This document shows positions 7,811 through 14,930 of a DNA stretch of 28,298 nt, one piece after another (positions within the stretch are counted from its first letter, which is position 1; each line of letters begins with the position of its first letter). A model generated the notes under the pieces. It was not told where the DNA came from. It did no database searches and saw only the letters and a list, made by a program, of their open reading frames with translations. Origin of the DNA: Actinomycetes bacterium (GTDB lineage Bacteria > Actinomycetota > Actinomycetes > Mycobacteriales > Micromonosporaceae); assembly GCA_021793335.1 (NCBI GenBank), contig JAJYSW010000008.1, positions 1-28,298 of the forward strand, written 5' to 3'. The translations under genes and the position numbers were made by a program.

Positions 7811-8278
7811 TTGAGCAGTATCACCGAATCGGTCGACGTCCAGGTGCCCGTCTCCACGGCTTATAACCAGTGGACGCAGTTCGAGACGTTCCCCGCTTTC
7901 ATGGAGGGCGTCGTGGAGGTCCGCCAGATCGACGACACGCATATGCACTGGGTGACGAGGGTCGGCGGCGCCACTCGCGAGTTCGATGCCACCGTCACCG
8001 AGCAGCACCCGGATGAGCGGGTGGCGTGGAAGTCCGACAGCGGGCCCACGCACGCGGGGGTCGTCACCTTCCACCGGCTCGACGACGATACGACGCGGGT
8101 CACCGCTCAGATGGACATCGACCCCGAGGGGTTCGCCGAACAGGTCGGTGACAAGCTCGGCGTTCTGCATCGCCGCGTCAAAGGGGACATGCGGCGTTTC
8201 AAAGGGTTCATCGAGGAGCGGGGGCGGGAGACCGGGGCGTGGCGCGGTGACGTCCCTCCGCCCGGCTCCGGGACTTGA
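7811..8278 (+). CDS. SRPBCC-family cyclase/dehydrase-like protein
   Basis: The 155-residue protein opens SSITESVDVQVPVSTAYNQWTQFETFPAFMEGVVEV, matching the common actinobacterial SRPBCC group annotated as cyclase, with W-T-Q-F-E-x-F-P-x-F-M. HMHWVTRVGG, WKSDSGPTHAGVVTF and TRVTAQMDIDPEGF follow as sheet strands, and a long C-terminal helix ends in a Gly/Pro tail. The chosen start is TTG at 7811, with AGGAGG at 7801-7806. An in-frame ATG at 7778, also preceded by GAGGAGG, would add 11 residues and cannot be excluded. It is divergent from the other SRPBCC gene, with 131 bp between them that can hold both promoters. Members often appear among stress-responsive genes; that role is inference. Confidence 0.82.
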   Translation: MSSITESVDVQVPVSTAYNQWTQFETFPAFMEGVVEVRQIDDTHMHWVTRVGGATREFDATVTEQHPDERVAWKSDSGPTHAGVVTFHRLDDDTTRVTAQMDIDPEGFAEQVGDKLGVLHRRVKGDMRRFKGFIEERGRETGAWRGDVPPPGSGT

Positions 8279-8362
8279 GTGCGGCGCGGGGAGCAGTCTT
8301 CGAGGGCGGGCGAGGGCCGCGTCGCTCACCGTGAGGCCGTGGGCGGCGCGGCCCGGCGCTCG

Positions 8363-8515
8363 AAGGAGCCGGGAGGAGCGCCGTCAGGCCCGTTCACCGG
8401 CTCGCCGTGTTGTGGGGCCTCCTCGATCCGGCACCGGCTCCGGGAGGCCCTCCGCCTTGTTGGCGAGTAAACGGGTTCGGAGACCGCCTCGCCCCGAGTC
8501 CTTGAACAGGCTCTA
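8363..8515. repeat. Intergenic repeat, copy B
   Basis: Direct-orientation homologue of 7098-7241. The core hairpin here is GGCCTCC (8416-8422) with GGAGGCC (8443-8449); a C-G pair replaces the G-U pair of copy A, so the fold is kept despite base changes. The copy is about 10 bp longer around 8400-8412. Its right end again runs into a minus-strand TAG stop (8515-8513), here of the GH12 gene. Confidence 0.7.
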
Positions 8516-9244
8516 GACCCACAGCGCGTAGTCGTTGACGCGGAAGTCGCGTCCGCCGGCCGAAGAGGTGATCTCCCAGCCGAATTGGATCTGGTCGATG
8601 CGCACCTCGGGCATGTGCCCGTTGCCGACCAGCCACTGGCACATGGCGGTGATGTCCACCCACGAGTCGGTGGTGTGCGTGTGCGCCAGGAAGCTGTAGA
8701 CCGGATTGCCGCCGTTGTGGCCCTGGTGGTAATCCCAGTTGCGACCGCCCAGATTGACGCTGGTGACATGGCCGCCCAGCGGGCCCACCGGCCCGTGCCA
8801 CTGGGTCCAGATCATGATCTCGTGGTCGTGCCCGTCGCCCCACACGTCGTAGGCGGTGTTGTAGGCCAGGCCCGAGCCGCTCGGGACGGTGACGTTGTGA
8901 GCGCTGGAGACCTCGCCCATGTCCCAGACGCCGCGTCCGAGCGTGTAGGACACGTTCGGGTAGGACTTGATGCCGCCGGTGTTCGGGTGGTCGGCGTTCA
9001 CGCCCCAGTCGCTGTGGGAGTTCGCCCAGATCCGTTGGTGTCCCCAGCCCTCGCCCCACAGGTTGTTGTAGAGCGTGAAGTCGCCGTCCTGCCACAGGCC
9101 CCACTGTTCCTCCGACTCCCAGATCTGGGTCGCGCCGGTCTCCTCGGGGCCGTCGCCGGTCCGCGCCCATGCCGGGAGGGTGCCGATCGCCGCCGTGCCG
9201 GCGGTTGCGGCCGCGGCGGCGGTGAAGAGCGATCTGCGTCGCAT
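8513..9244 (-). CDS. Secreted GH12 endoglucanase-like protein
   Basis: The 243-residue protein has a Tat-type signal: MRRRSLFTAAAAA, a hydrophobic stretch, and probable cleavage after LPAWA near residue 27. The mature part fits glycoside hydrolase family 12: LYNNLWG (58-64), IKSYPNV (92-98), HEIMIW with the expected nucleophile Glu142, and FGWEITS with the expected acid/base Glu224. GH12 enzymes are retaining beta-1,4-glucanases, xyloglucanases or beta-1,3-1,4-glucanases, acting outside the cell on plant or cell-wall glucans. No carbohydrate-binding module is present. ATG 9244 is chosen because it begins the Tat signal; the upstream in-frame ATG adds 48 basic residues. Transcription probably starts near 9380 (promoter at 9387-9416), giving a leader of about 135 nt. 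Confidence 0.87.
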   Translation of the reverse strand: MRRRSLFTAAAAATAGTAAIGTLPAWARTGDGPEETGATQIWESEEQWGLWQDGDFTLYNNLWGEGWGHQRIWANSHSDWGVNADHPNTGGIKSYPNVSYTLGRGVWDMGEVSSAHNVTVPSGSGLAYNTAYDVWGDGHDHEIMIWTQWHGPVGPLGGHVTSVNLGGRNWDYHQGHNGGNPVYSFLAHTHTTDSWVDITAMCQWLVGNGHMPEVRIDQIQFGWEITSSAGGRDFRVNDYALWV

Positions 9245-9386
9245 GGTGTCCTGCCCTCCTGTTCTCGCGGCGGTGCCACGGCGCTCGCCGCGGCGGCACC
9301 GCCGCCGTTCTCGTCGCGGCCCTCGGGCCGCCTGTCGGCTTGGCGTCCAACAAAAGTGATAAATCGGACGACTAGTTGCGCGACCC

Positions 9387-9416
9387 ATCGTATATCTCGA
9401 TACTTAAGATCGTCAA
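9387..9416 (-). promoter_or_regulatory. Promoter of the GH12 gene with overlapping operator-like palindrome
   Basis: On the minus strand, TTGACG (9416-9411), an 18-nt spacer and TACGAT (9392-9387) form a near-consensus sigma-70-type promoter. The spacer contains CGAT-CTTAAG-T-ATCG, an almost perfect palindrome that could be bound by a repressor. The surrounding 70 bp are strikingly AT-rich for this genome. Confidence 0.55.
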
Positions 9417-9440
9417 TATATTGTCGTGTCCCGTCTGACG

Positions 9441-9488
9441 GTCCCGACGCGTATCGGCGTCGCGACCGACTGAGGGGGCACGTAGAAT
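9441..9488 (+). promoter_or_regulatory. hisE upstream palindrome and -10 box
   Basis: GTC-C-CGACGC (9441-9450) and GCGTCG-C-GAC (9457-9466) form an inverted repeat with a 6-nt centre. It lies where the -35 region would be for the -10 box TAGAAT (9483-9488). TAGAAT ends 8 nt before the hisE GTG, so the transcript would start at or next to the start codon. Confidence 0.4.
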
Positions 9489-9496
9489 TCTTTGCC

Positions 9497-9760
9497 GTGA
9501 AGACCTTCGAGCAGCTCTACGCCGAACTCGCCGAGAAAGCACTCACCCGCCCCGAGGGCTCGGGAACCGTCGCGGCCCTCGACGCGGGCGTCCATGCCAT
9601 CGGCAAGAAGATCGTGGAAGAGGCCGCTGAGGTCTGGATGGCCGCCGAATACGAATCGGACGAGGCCGCCGCAGAGGAGATCTCCCAGCTGCTCTACCAC
9701 CTCCAGGTCATGATGATCGCCCGCGGCATCAGCCTCGACGACGTCTACAAGCACCTCTAG
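9497..9760 (+). CDS. hisE: Phosphoribosyl-ATP pyrophosphatase
   Basis: The 87-residue protein hydrolyses phosphoribosyl-ATP to phosphoribosyl-AMP, step two of histidine synthesis. It begins VKTFEQLYAELAEKALTRP and contains GSGTVAALDAGVHAIGKKIVEEAAEVWMAA and the second acidic helix DEAAAEEISQLLYH. These hold the E-x2-E and E-x2-x-D metal-binding residues of the MazG-like all-alpha fold. Its length is typical for stand-alone actinobacterial HisE (about 87-93). The frame is open far upstream but the GTG at 9497 starts the conserved sequence. There is no Shine-Dalgarno; TAGAAT 8 nt upstream suggests a leaderless mRNA. hisG follows after 26 bp, as in other actinobacteria. Confidence 0.93.
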   Translation: MKTFEQLYAELAEKALTRPEGSGTVAALDAGVHAIGKKIVEEAAEVWMAAEYESDEAAAEEISQLLYHLQVMMIARGISLDDVYKHL

Positions 9761-9786
9761 CGGTCCGTTTCCGAAAGGCCCACCAC

Positions 9787-10632
9787 ATGCTCCGCATCGC
9801 CGTGCCCAACAAGGGCTCGCTGTCCCAAGGCTCCATCGACATATTCACCGAGGCGGGCTACCGCCAGCGCCGCTCCACCCGTGACCTCCAGGCCCTCGAC
9901 GCCGACAACGAGGTCGAATTCTTCTACCTGCGACCCGGCGACATCGCCACCTACGTCGCCTCCGGAGACCTCGACCTCGGCATCACCGGCCGCGACCTGG
10001 CCGTCAACTCCGGCGCCGAGGTCGAAGAAGTCCTCGTACTCGGCTTCGGCCACTCCACGTTCCGCTACGCCGCACCGCCCGGCGCCGTCGACTCGGCCGC
10101 CGCTCTCGCCGGTCGCCGTATCGCCACCTCCTATCCCGGAGTGGTCCGCCGCGACCTCGCCTCGCGCGGGATCGAGGCCGAGATCATCAAGCTCGCCGGC
10201 GCCGTCGAGAACGCCATCGCGCTGGGCGTGGCCGACGCGATCGCCGACGTCGTCGAGACCGGCACGACCTTGAAACAGGCGGGACTGGCCGTCTTCGGCG
10301 AACCGATCATGCACTCCGAAGCCGTCCTGGTCCGCAAGAGCGGCAACGGCGAGGCCGCCGCCGTCGAACAACTGCTGCGCCGCCTGCGCGGCGTGCTGGT
10401 GGCCCGCTCCTACGTCATGCTCGCCTACGACGTCCGCGCCGAGCTGCTGGAGCAGGCCGTCGAGCTGACCCCCGGCATCGAATCGCCGACCGTCTCGCCG
10501 CTGCATCGGGAAGGCTGGGTGGCCGTCCAGTCCATGACCGACCGCAGCGGCCTGCACCGGGTCATGGACGCGCTCTACGAACTGGGCGCGCGTGGCATCC
10601 TGGCCACCGACATCGACGCCTGCCGCCTCTGA
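9787..10632 (+). CDS. hisG: ATP phosphoribosyltransferase (long form)
   Basis: The 281-residue enzyme catalyses the first, feedback-controlled step of histidine synthesis, joining ATP and PRPP. The N-terminus MLRIAVPNKGSL, the DLDLGITGRDL segment, ATSYPGVVRR and the PRPP-binding region ADAIADVVETGTTLKQAGL are all present. Residues from about 210 (ESPTVSPLHREGWVAVQSM) form the C-terminal ACT-like domain that binds histidine, so this is the long HisG form that does not need HisZ. The length is as expected. It follows hisE by 26 bp in the same operon and converges with the PH-domain gene, whose stop lies 9 bp downstream. Confidence 0.95.
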   Translation: MLRIAVPNKGSLSQGSIDIFTEAGYRQRRSTRDLQALDADNEVEFFYLRPGDIATYVASGDLDLGITGRDLAVNSGAEVEEVLVLGFGHSTFRYAAPPGAVDSAAALAGRRIATSYPGVVRRDLASRGIEAEIIKLAGAVENAIALGVADAIADVVETGTTLKQAGLAVFGEPIMHSEAVLVRKSGNGEAAAVEQLLRRLRGVLVARSYVMLAYDVRAELLEQAVELTPGIESPTVSPLHREGWVAVQSMTDRSGLHRVMDALYELGARGILATDIDACRL

Positions 10633-10671
10633 GCCGAGCCCTCAGCTCAGCCTCGGCTCCTCCGCCGAGGC
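10631..10671. terminator. Overlapping inverted repeats at the hisG / PH-gene junction
   Basis: Two mutually exclusive stems share one strand: GAGCCGAG (10631-10638) with CTCGGCTC (10652-10659), and GCCTCGGC (10650-10657) with GCCGAGGC (10664-10671). They sit between two convergent genes and run into the end of the minus-strand coding region. A bidirectional terminator is likely, although no U-tract follows. Confidence 0.4.
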
Positions 10672-12111
10672 CGCCGCGTCGGCCCGCTCGCGCAGCGCGG
10701 CGGCCATCGCGACCGCCTCGGCCGCGTCCCGATGGGCCGCCACCGCGTCGAAGGACGCCGATCCGGCGATCCGGGCCCGGACCGTCGCCAAGCGCTGCAC
10801 GCGCTGGAGCGGCCCCTGCGTGACCTCCACCTGCTGGATGCGCGCGTACGGCACGACCATGGTCGTGGTCCTGAGCAGCCCGAACCGGATCGCGAAGACC
10901 CTTTCGCCGAGCCCGGCCCCGCGGATTCGCCAGGTGAAGGGCATGCGCCAGCGCGCCCGCTTCGGCGGACGGACCGGCAGCGCCGCGGCCGCCTCCCACT
11001 CGATGTCCGGCAGGGCCGTGGCCGCGACCCGCCCGGCCTCGGCGACGGTGCCCACCGGCAGCAGGACGTCGCTGCCCGCGAGCTGCTCGGACGCCTGAGC
11101 GAGCGAGGCGGTCGAGACCTGGACGGCTCGCCAGTCCTTCAGACGCCACAGGGCCGGCACCGCCACACTGACGGCGGTGACCCGCCACAGCGGGACGATG
11201 TTGCTGCGTTTCTCGGCCAGGCCGCGCTCGACGCGCAGCCGCCCGTCCGACCGAGTGAGCGTGAAGTTCCAATTGCGCAGGAACGAGGCGCCGGTCTGGA
11301 GCAGCGAGGTCACCAGGCCGAACACGAACGGCAGGCTCAGCACCTGCCAGACCTCCGGTTCGGTGCCGCTGAGCTCCAAGAGCACGTGAAACCCGGCTCC
11401 GAGCGCGAAGAAGAAACCGAAGATCAACAGCGTCACCGGCAGTGTCTCCAGCACCGTCCCGGCGATCAGGCGGCGTACCGATACCCGGACGATCGGCTCG
11501 GCGGGGTCGATCTCGGCCTCGCCCGCCGTATCGGCGGCCACTGCGGCGACGCCGCCCCCGCCGGACAATGCCAGCAGCTGCTCGCGCAGCCCGCGCGCCT
11601 CATCGAGCCGAAGATACGACAGGGGCGCCTCGGTCTCGGTGGCCCCGGCGACCTCGATGCGCAGCTGTGCGAGGCCGAAGACTCGGGCCCGCAGTGGTTG
11701 GGCGACCTCGATGCCCTGGAGCCGCTCCAACGGCAGGGTACGGCTCTTGCGGACCAGGACGCCCTCGGTGATCTGGAGTTCGCCGCCGATGATGCGATAA
11801 CCGGTGAACAGCCACGACAGCAGCCCGCTGCCCGCGCCGAAGACGCCGGCGATGATCGCGATGACGACGCCGATCCGGAAGTTCTCCTGAACGTACACCT
11901 GCCACGACGAGGCCACGACGACGGCGATGAGCAGCCGGAAGCTCTCCAGCAGCGGCGTGAGCGGGTGCAGGCGCCGTTTCGGGATCTCCACGGGAGCCAC
12001 CGAGGCCAGGCCCGGCCCGATCGGCACCGATGCGATCGTCGGCGCCGGCCACTGCTCGGGTGCCGCTTCGCCGGGCTCACCGGAGCCCTGCGCCCGCGCA
12101 GAGCCGCTCAC
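10642..12111 (-). CDS. Bacterial PH-domain membrane protein, YdbT type
   Basis: The 489-residue protein has repeated bPH2 (YdbS/YdbT) modules. The first, after a pair of membrane segments (about 58-100), reads GYRIIGGELQITEGVLVRKSRTLPLERLQGIEVAQPLRARVFGLAQLRIE. A second follows another pair of membrane segments (LLIFGFFFALGAGF; LPFVFGLVTSLL) around NFTLTRSDGRLRVERGLAEKR. A third near the C-terminus includes TTTMVVPYARIQQVEVTQGPLQRVQRLATVRARI. Its role in envelope or stress physiology is not established. The N-terminal 40 residues are Ala/Pro/Gly-rich and cytoplasmic. Its ATG overlaps the stop of the smaller partner in ATGA, the usual arrangement of this pair, and they probably form one membrane complex. 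Confidence 0.85.
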   Translation of the reverse strand: MSGSARAQGSGEPGEAAPEQWPAPTIASVPIGPGLASVAPVEIPKRRLHPLTPLLESFRLLIAVVVASSWQVYVQENFRIGVVIAIIAGVFGAGSGLLSWLFTGYRIIGGELQITEGVLVRKSRTLPLERLQGIEVAQPLRARVFGLAQLRIEVAGATETEAPLSYLRLDEARGLREQLLALSGGGGVAAVAADTAGEAEIDPAEPIVRVSVRRLIAGTVLETLPVTLLIFGFFFALGAGFHVLLELSGTEPEVWQVLSLPFVFGLVTSLLQTGASFLRNWNFTLTRSDGRLRVERGLAEKRSNIVPLWRVTAVSVAVPALWRLKDWRAVQVSTASLAQASEQLAGSDVLLPVGTVAEAGRVAATALPDIEWEAAAALPVRPPKRARWRMPFTWRIRGAGLGERVFAIRFGLLRTTTMVVPYARIQQVEVTQGPLQRVQRLATVRARIAGSASFDAVAAHRDAAEAVAMAAALRERADAAASAEEPRLS

Positions 12112-12614
12112 AGGCCCTCCCGCACTTCGGCGGCGCGCGCCGACAATCGGTCGCGCAGTCCGGCGGCGACCTCGGGGTGGAGCCCCGGGATCTCGGTGAC
12201 CGCGCCGAGCGCGGCGGTGCGGATCTGCACCGTCGTCAAGCTGAACGCCCGCTCGATCGGACCGGCCTTGAGGTCCACCAGCTGAATCCGCCCGTACGGG
12301 ACGATGCTGAGCTCACGGAACAACAGGCCGTGTTTGACCAGGAGATCCCGCTCGCGCTCGGCGAAGCCCCAGGCGCGCACGGCGCGGACGATGATCCACG
12401 AGCGCAGCGCCGCGATCGCCGCGGCGATCCCGAGCGCGCACAGGAACCCGACCGGCCCCAGCCAGACCGCGAGCGGGAGGGCCAGCACCGCTGCGAGGAT
12501 CAACAGCCGGACGCTCATCCCCAGGAGCCGGACCGTGCGCAGGTCGGAGGCCATCGGCTGCCAGTCGAGGTCGGTCGGCCAGTGGTCCCAGACCGGATGT
12601 TCGCGTCGGCTCAT
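12108..12614 (-). CDS. Bacterial PH-domain membrane protein, YdbS type
   Basis: The 168-residue protein carries two membrane segments (about 30-50 and 53-72) followed by a single bPH2 domain: RAWGFAERERDLLVKHGLLFRELSIVPYGRIQLVDLKAGPIERAFSLTTVQI, with the Y-x-R-I-Q-x-V-D motif typical of YdbS. It is coupled by a 4-nt overlap to the larger YdbT-like gene. The ATG is 7 nt after the preceding small gene; no clear Shine-Dalgarno is visible, and GATGAT lies 6 nt upstream on the coding strand. The function of the family is unknown; membrane anchoring and complex formation with the downstream protein are inferred. Confidence 0.85.
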   Translation of the reverse strand: MSRREHPVWDHWPTDLDWQPMASDLRTVRLLGMSVRLLILAAVLALPLAVWLGPVGFLCALGIAAAIAALRSWIIVRAVRAWGFAERERDLLVKHGLLFRELSIVPYGRIQLVDLKAGPIERAFSLTTVQIRTAALGAVTEIPGLHPEVAAGLRDRLSARAAEVREGL

Positions 12615-12621
12615 GGCTCGA

Positions 12622-12846
12622 TCATCCAGCCTCGTCGTCCGGTCCGTCGTGCAGGCTCACCGTCTCGCACGGGAATCCGCGCGAAGTGAGGAAGGTCCTG
12701 AGGGTCTCCAAGTGCTCATCGCACGCGGCCCATCGCTTGACGCGGTCGGCGCTGTGCAGGCGCGGGTTGCGCCACTGCAACATCCAGGCGGCAGTGCGGC
12801 GGCAGCCCCGCGAGGAGCATACGGGCGTTTCGGCATTCTCGCTCAC
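12622..12846 (-). CDS. Small conserved Cys/His protein (putative zinc-binding)
   Basis: The 74-residue protein begins (V)SENAETPVCSSRGCRRTAAW and continues with W-R-N-P-R-L-H and WAACDEHLETLRTFLTSRGF. The pairs C-x4-C near the start and C-x2-H in the middle could form one zinc site. Small proteins with this pattern (CSxxGC, W-x-N-P-x-L-H, ACDEH) are common in actinobacteria and often carry the unsupported name acetone carboxylase. The GTG at 12846 has CAGAAT 6 nt upstream and no Shine-Dalgarno, so a leaderless internal transcript is possible. It sits between the hydrolase and the PH genes, with gaps of 25 and 7 bp. The function is unknown. Confidence 0.75.
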   Translation of the reverse strand: MSENAETPVCSSRGCRRTAAWMLQWRNPRLHSADRVKRWAACDEHLETLRTFLTSRGFPCETVSLHDGPDDEAG

Positions 12847-12871
12847 ACCATGATTCTGCTGCAACGGGAGT

Positions 12872-13435
12872 CTAGCCGTGACGCGGCCATACCGCCGTGT
12901 CGATGAACGTCTCAACCGCCTCGACGACCTCGGCCAGCGCATGCGCCGATTCGACCAGCGGGCGGCCGCGCAGGAACATGCCGGTGTCGGCGCCGGCGAT
13001 CTCGCAGACCTGACCGGGCAGCTCGCGCGCGAGCGAACGGTTCCACGACGGGTCGTCGGTGCCGCCGACCATGAGGTACGGGGCGGTGGCCCTGCGCAGG
13101 GCCTGCACGATCGAGTAATCCTGGAGCAGGGGAGTGAACCAGATGGCCGGGAGCCCGTGGTGGGCGGCCAGAACGGCGGCGGCCGTGCCCAGCGATTTGC
13201 CGACCAGCAGGGGCGGATCGTCATTGTGGATGCGGTCGAGCATGCCCTCGATCTGCTCGCACACGCCGTCGACCATGCTCCGCTCGTCGGCGGTGAGCTT
13301 GTCCGGGTCCTTCCACTCCACCGGATACGTGTGCGCGCCGCGGGACTGGAGGGCGACGTGGGCGAACATCAGCAGCGGCCCCTGCACTCCGTAGTTGCGC
13401 CCGGGGAGGAGGAGGGCCTGTCGACGACGAGGCAT
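12872..13435 (-). CDS. Alpha/beta-hydrolase fold protein
   Basis: The 187-residue protein begins MPRRRQALLLPGRNYGVQGPLL. It contains LLVGKSLGTAAAVLAAHHGLPAIWFTPLL, which holds the nucleophile-elbow pattern G-x-S-x-G (GKSLG). A downstream YLMVGGTDDPSW supplies the probable catalytic Asp in the usual GxxDxxW context. A catalytic His near the C-terminus is less clear than in canonical hydrolases. Substrate unknown. ATG 13435 begins the conserved first strand; TAGAAT lies 7 nt upstream on the coding strand, suggesting a leaderless mRNA. It heads the four-gene minus-strand operon ending with the PH proteins. Confidence 0.75.
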   Translation of the reverse strand: MPRRRQALLLPGRNYGVQGPLLMFAHVALQSRGAHTYPVEWKDPDKLTADERSMVDGVCEQIEGMLDRIHNDDPPLLVGKSLGTAAAVLAAHHGLPAIWFTPLLQDYSIVQALRRATAPYLMVGGTDDPSWNRSLARELPGQVCEIAGADTGMFLRGRPLVESAHALAEVVEAVETFIDTAVWPRHG

Positions 13436-13442
13436 GGGAGGA

Positions 13443-13448
13443 ATTCTA
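13443..13448 (-). promoter_or_regulatory. -10 box for the hydrolase gene
   Basis: On the minus strand TAGAAT ends 7 nt before the ATG at 13435. The intervening bases are pyrimidine-rich (TCCTCCC) and contain no Shine-Dalgarno, consistent with a leaderless start. Confidence 0.4.
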
Positions 13449-13526
13449 GTCTCGTGAAGCGAGGATGAGGACCGCCTGCCGGCGGTGCGGCGGGCCCCGG
13501 AAACCTGCGACCGGGACGGGAGAAAG

Positions 13527-13593
13527 ACCCGCGCGGCCACGGGGGAAGCCGCGCGGGTTATGCACAGCATAGCGCTCCGACATATTGCAGCAA
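13527..13593 (-). promoter_or_regulatory. Possible minus-strand promoter followed at once by a terminator-like hairpin
   Basis: TTGCTG (13593-13588), a 16-nt spacer and TATGCT (13571-13566) resemble a promoter reading left. The predicted start (about 13559) is next to an 11-bp perfect hairpin, ACCCGCGCGGC (13527-13537) with GCCGCGCGGGT (13548-13558), which is followed on the minus strand by CTTTCTCC. No gene ends here, so the hairpin is not an ordinary gene terminator. It could be an attenuator or a tiny RNA. Confidence 0.4.
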
Positions 13594-13868
13594 CGGATTG
13601 AATCGGCACGGTGTGTCACTCTCGGGGGCAAAACGTGTGCCCATTCGCGACGATTCGAACGCAAACGCCTTAGGGCCGTTCATATTTCTGAAGCGCTTCC
13701 GCCCCGCCGTAGCAAAGTGTCGGATAACCGACTCAGTATGGGCGGGCGTGTCGCACCGAGGCGTCCCGCGGCGTCACCCCCGGTGATCCTCCGCCGCACT
13801 CACGATGCTCGTACGGGCGAATTAGTATCGACGGCACCAGTTCGAACCAGCAGGGAGCAGGAACCGAC
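13594..13868 (+). promoter_or_regulatory. moxR upstream region
   Basis: No gene is supported. It contains GAAGCGCTTC (13690-13699), a perfect 10-bp palindrome with a LacI-type AAGCGCTT core. GTCGG-ATAA-CCGAC lies at 13719-13732. TAGTAT (13823-13828) is the probable -10 box of moxR. GGGAG near 13854 serves as ribosome binding site for the ATG at 13869. Confidence 0.35.
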
Positions 13869-14918
<1,050 letters not shown>

Positions 14919-14930
14919 AGCGGTGCTCCT

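Noticed and set aside
8585..9496. In-frame upstream extension of hisE
   Set aside because: The frame is open for 304 codons, but HisE homology begins at the GTG at 9497 and the upstream part lies antisense to the GH12 gene.
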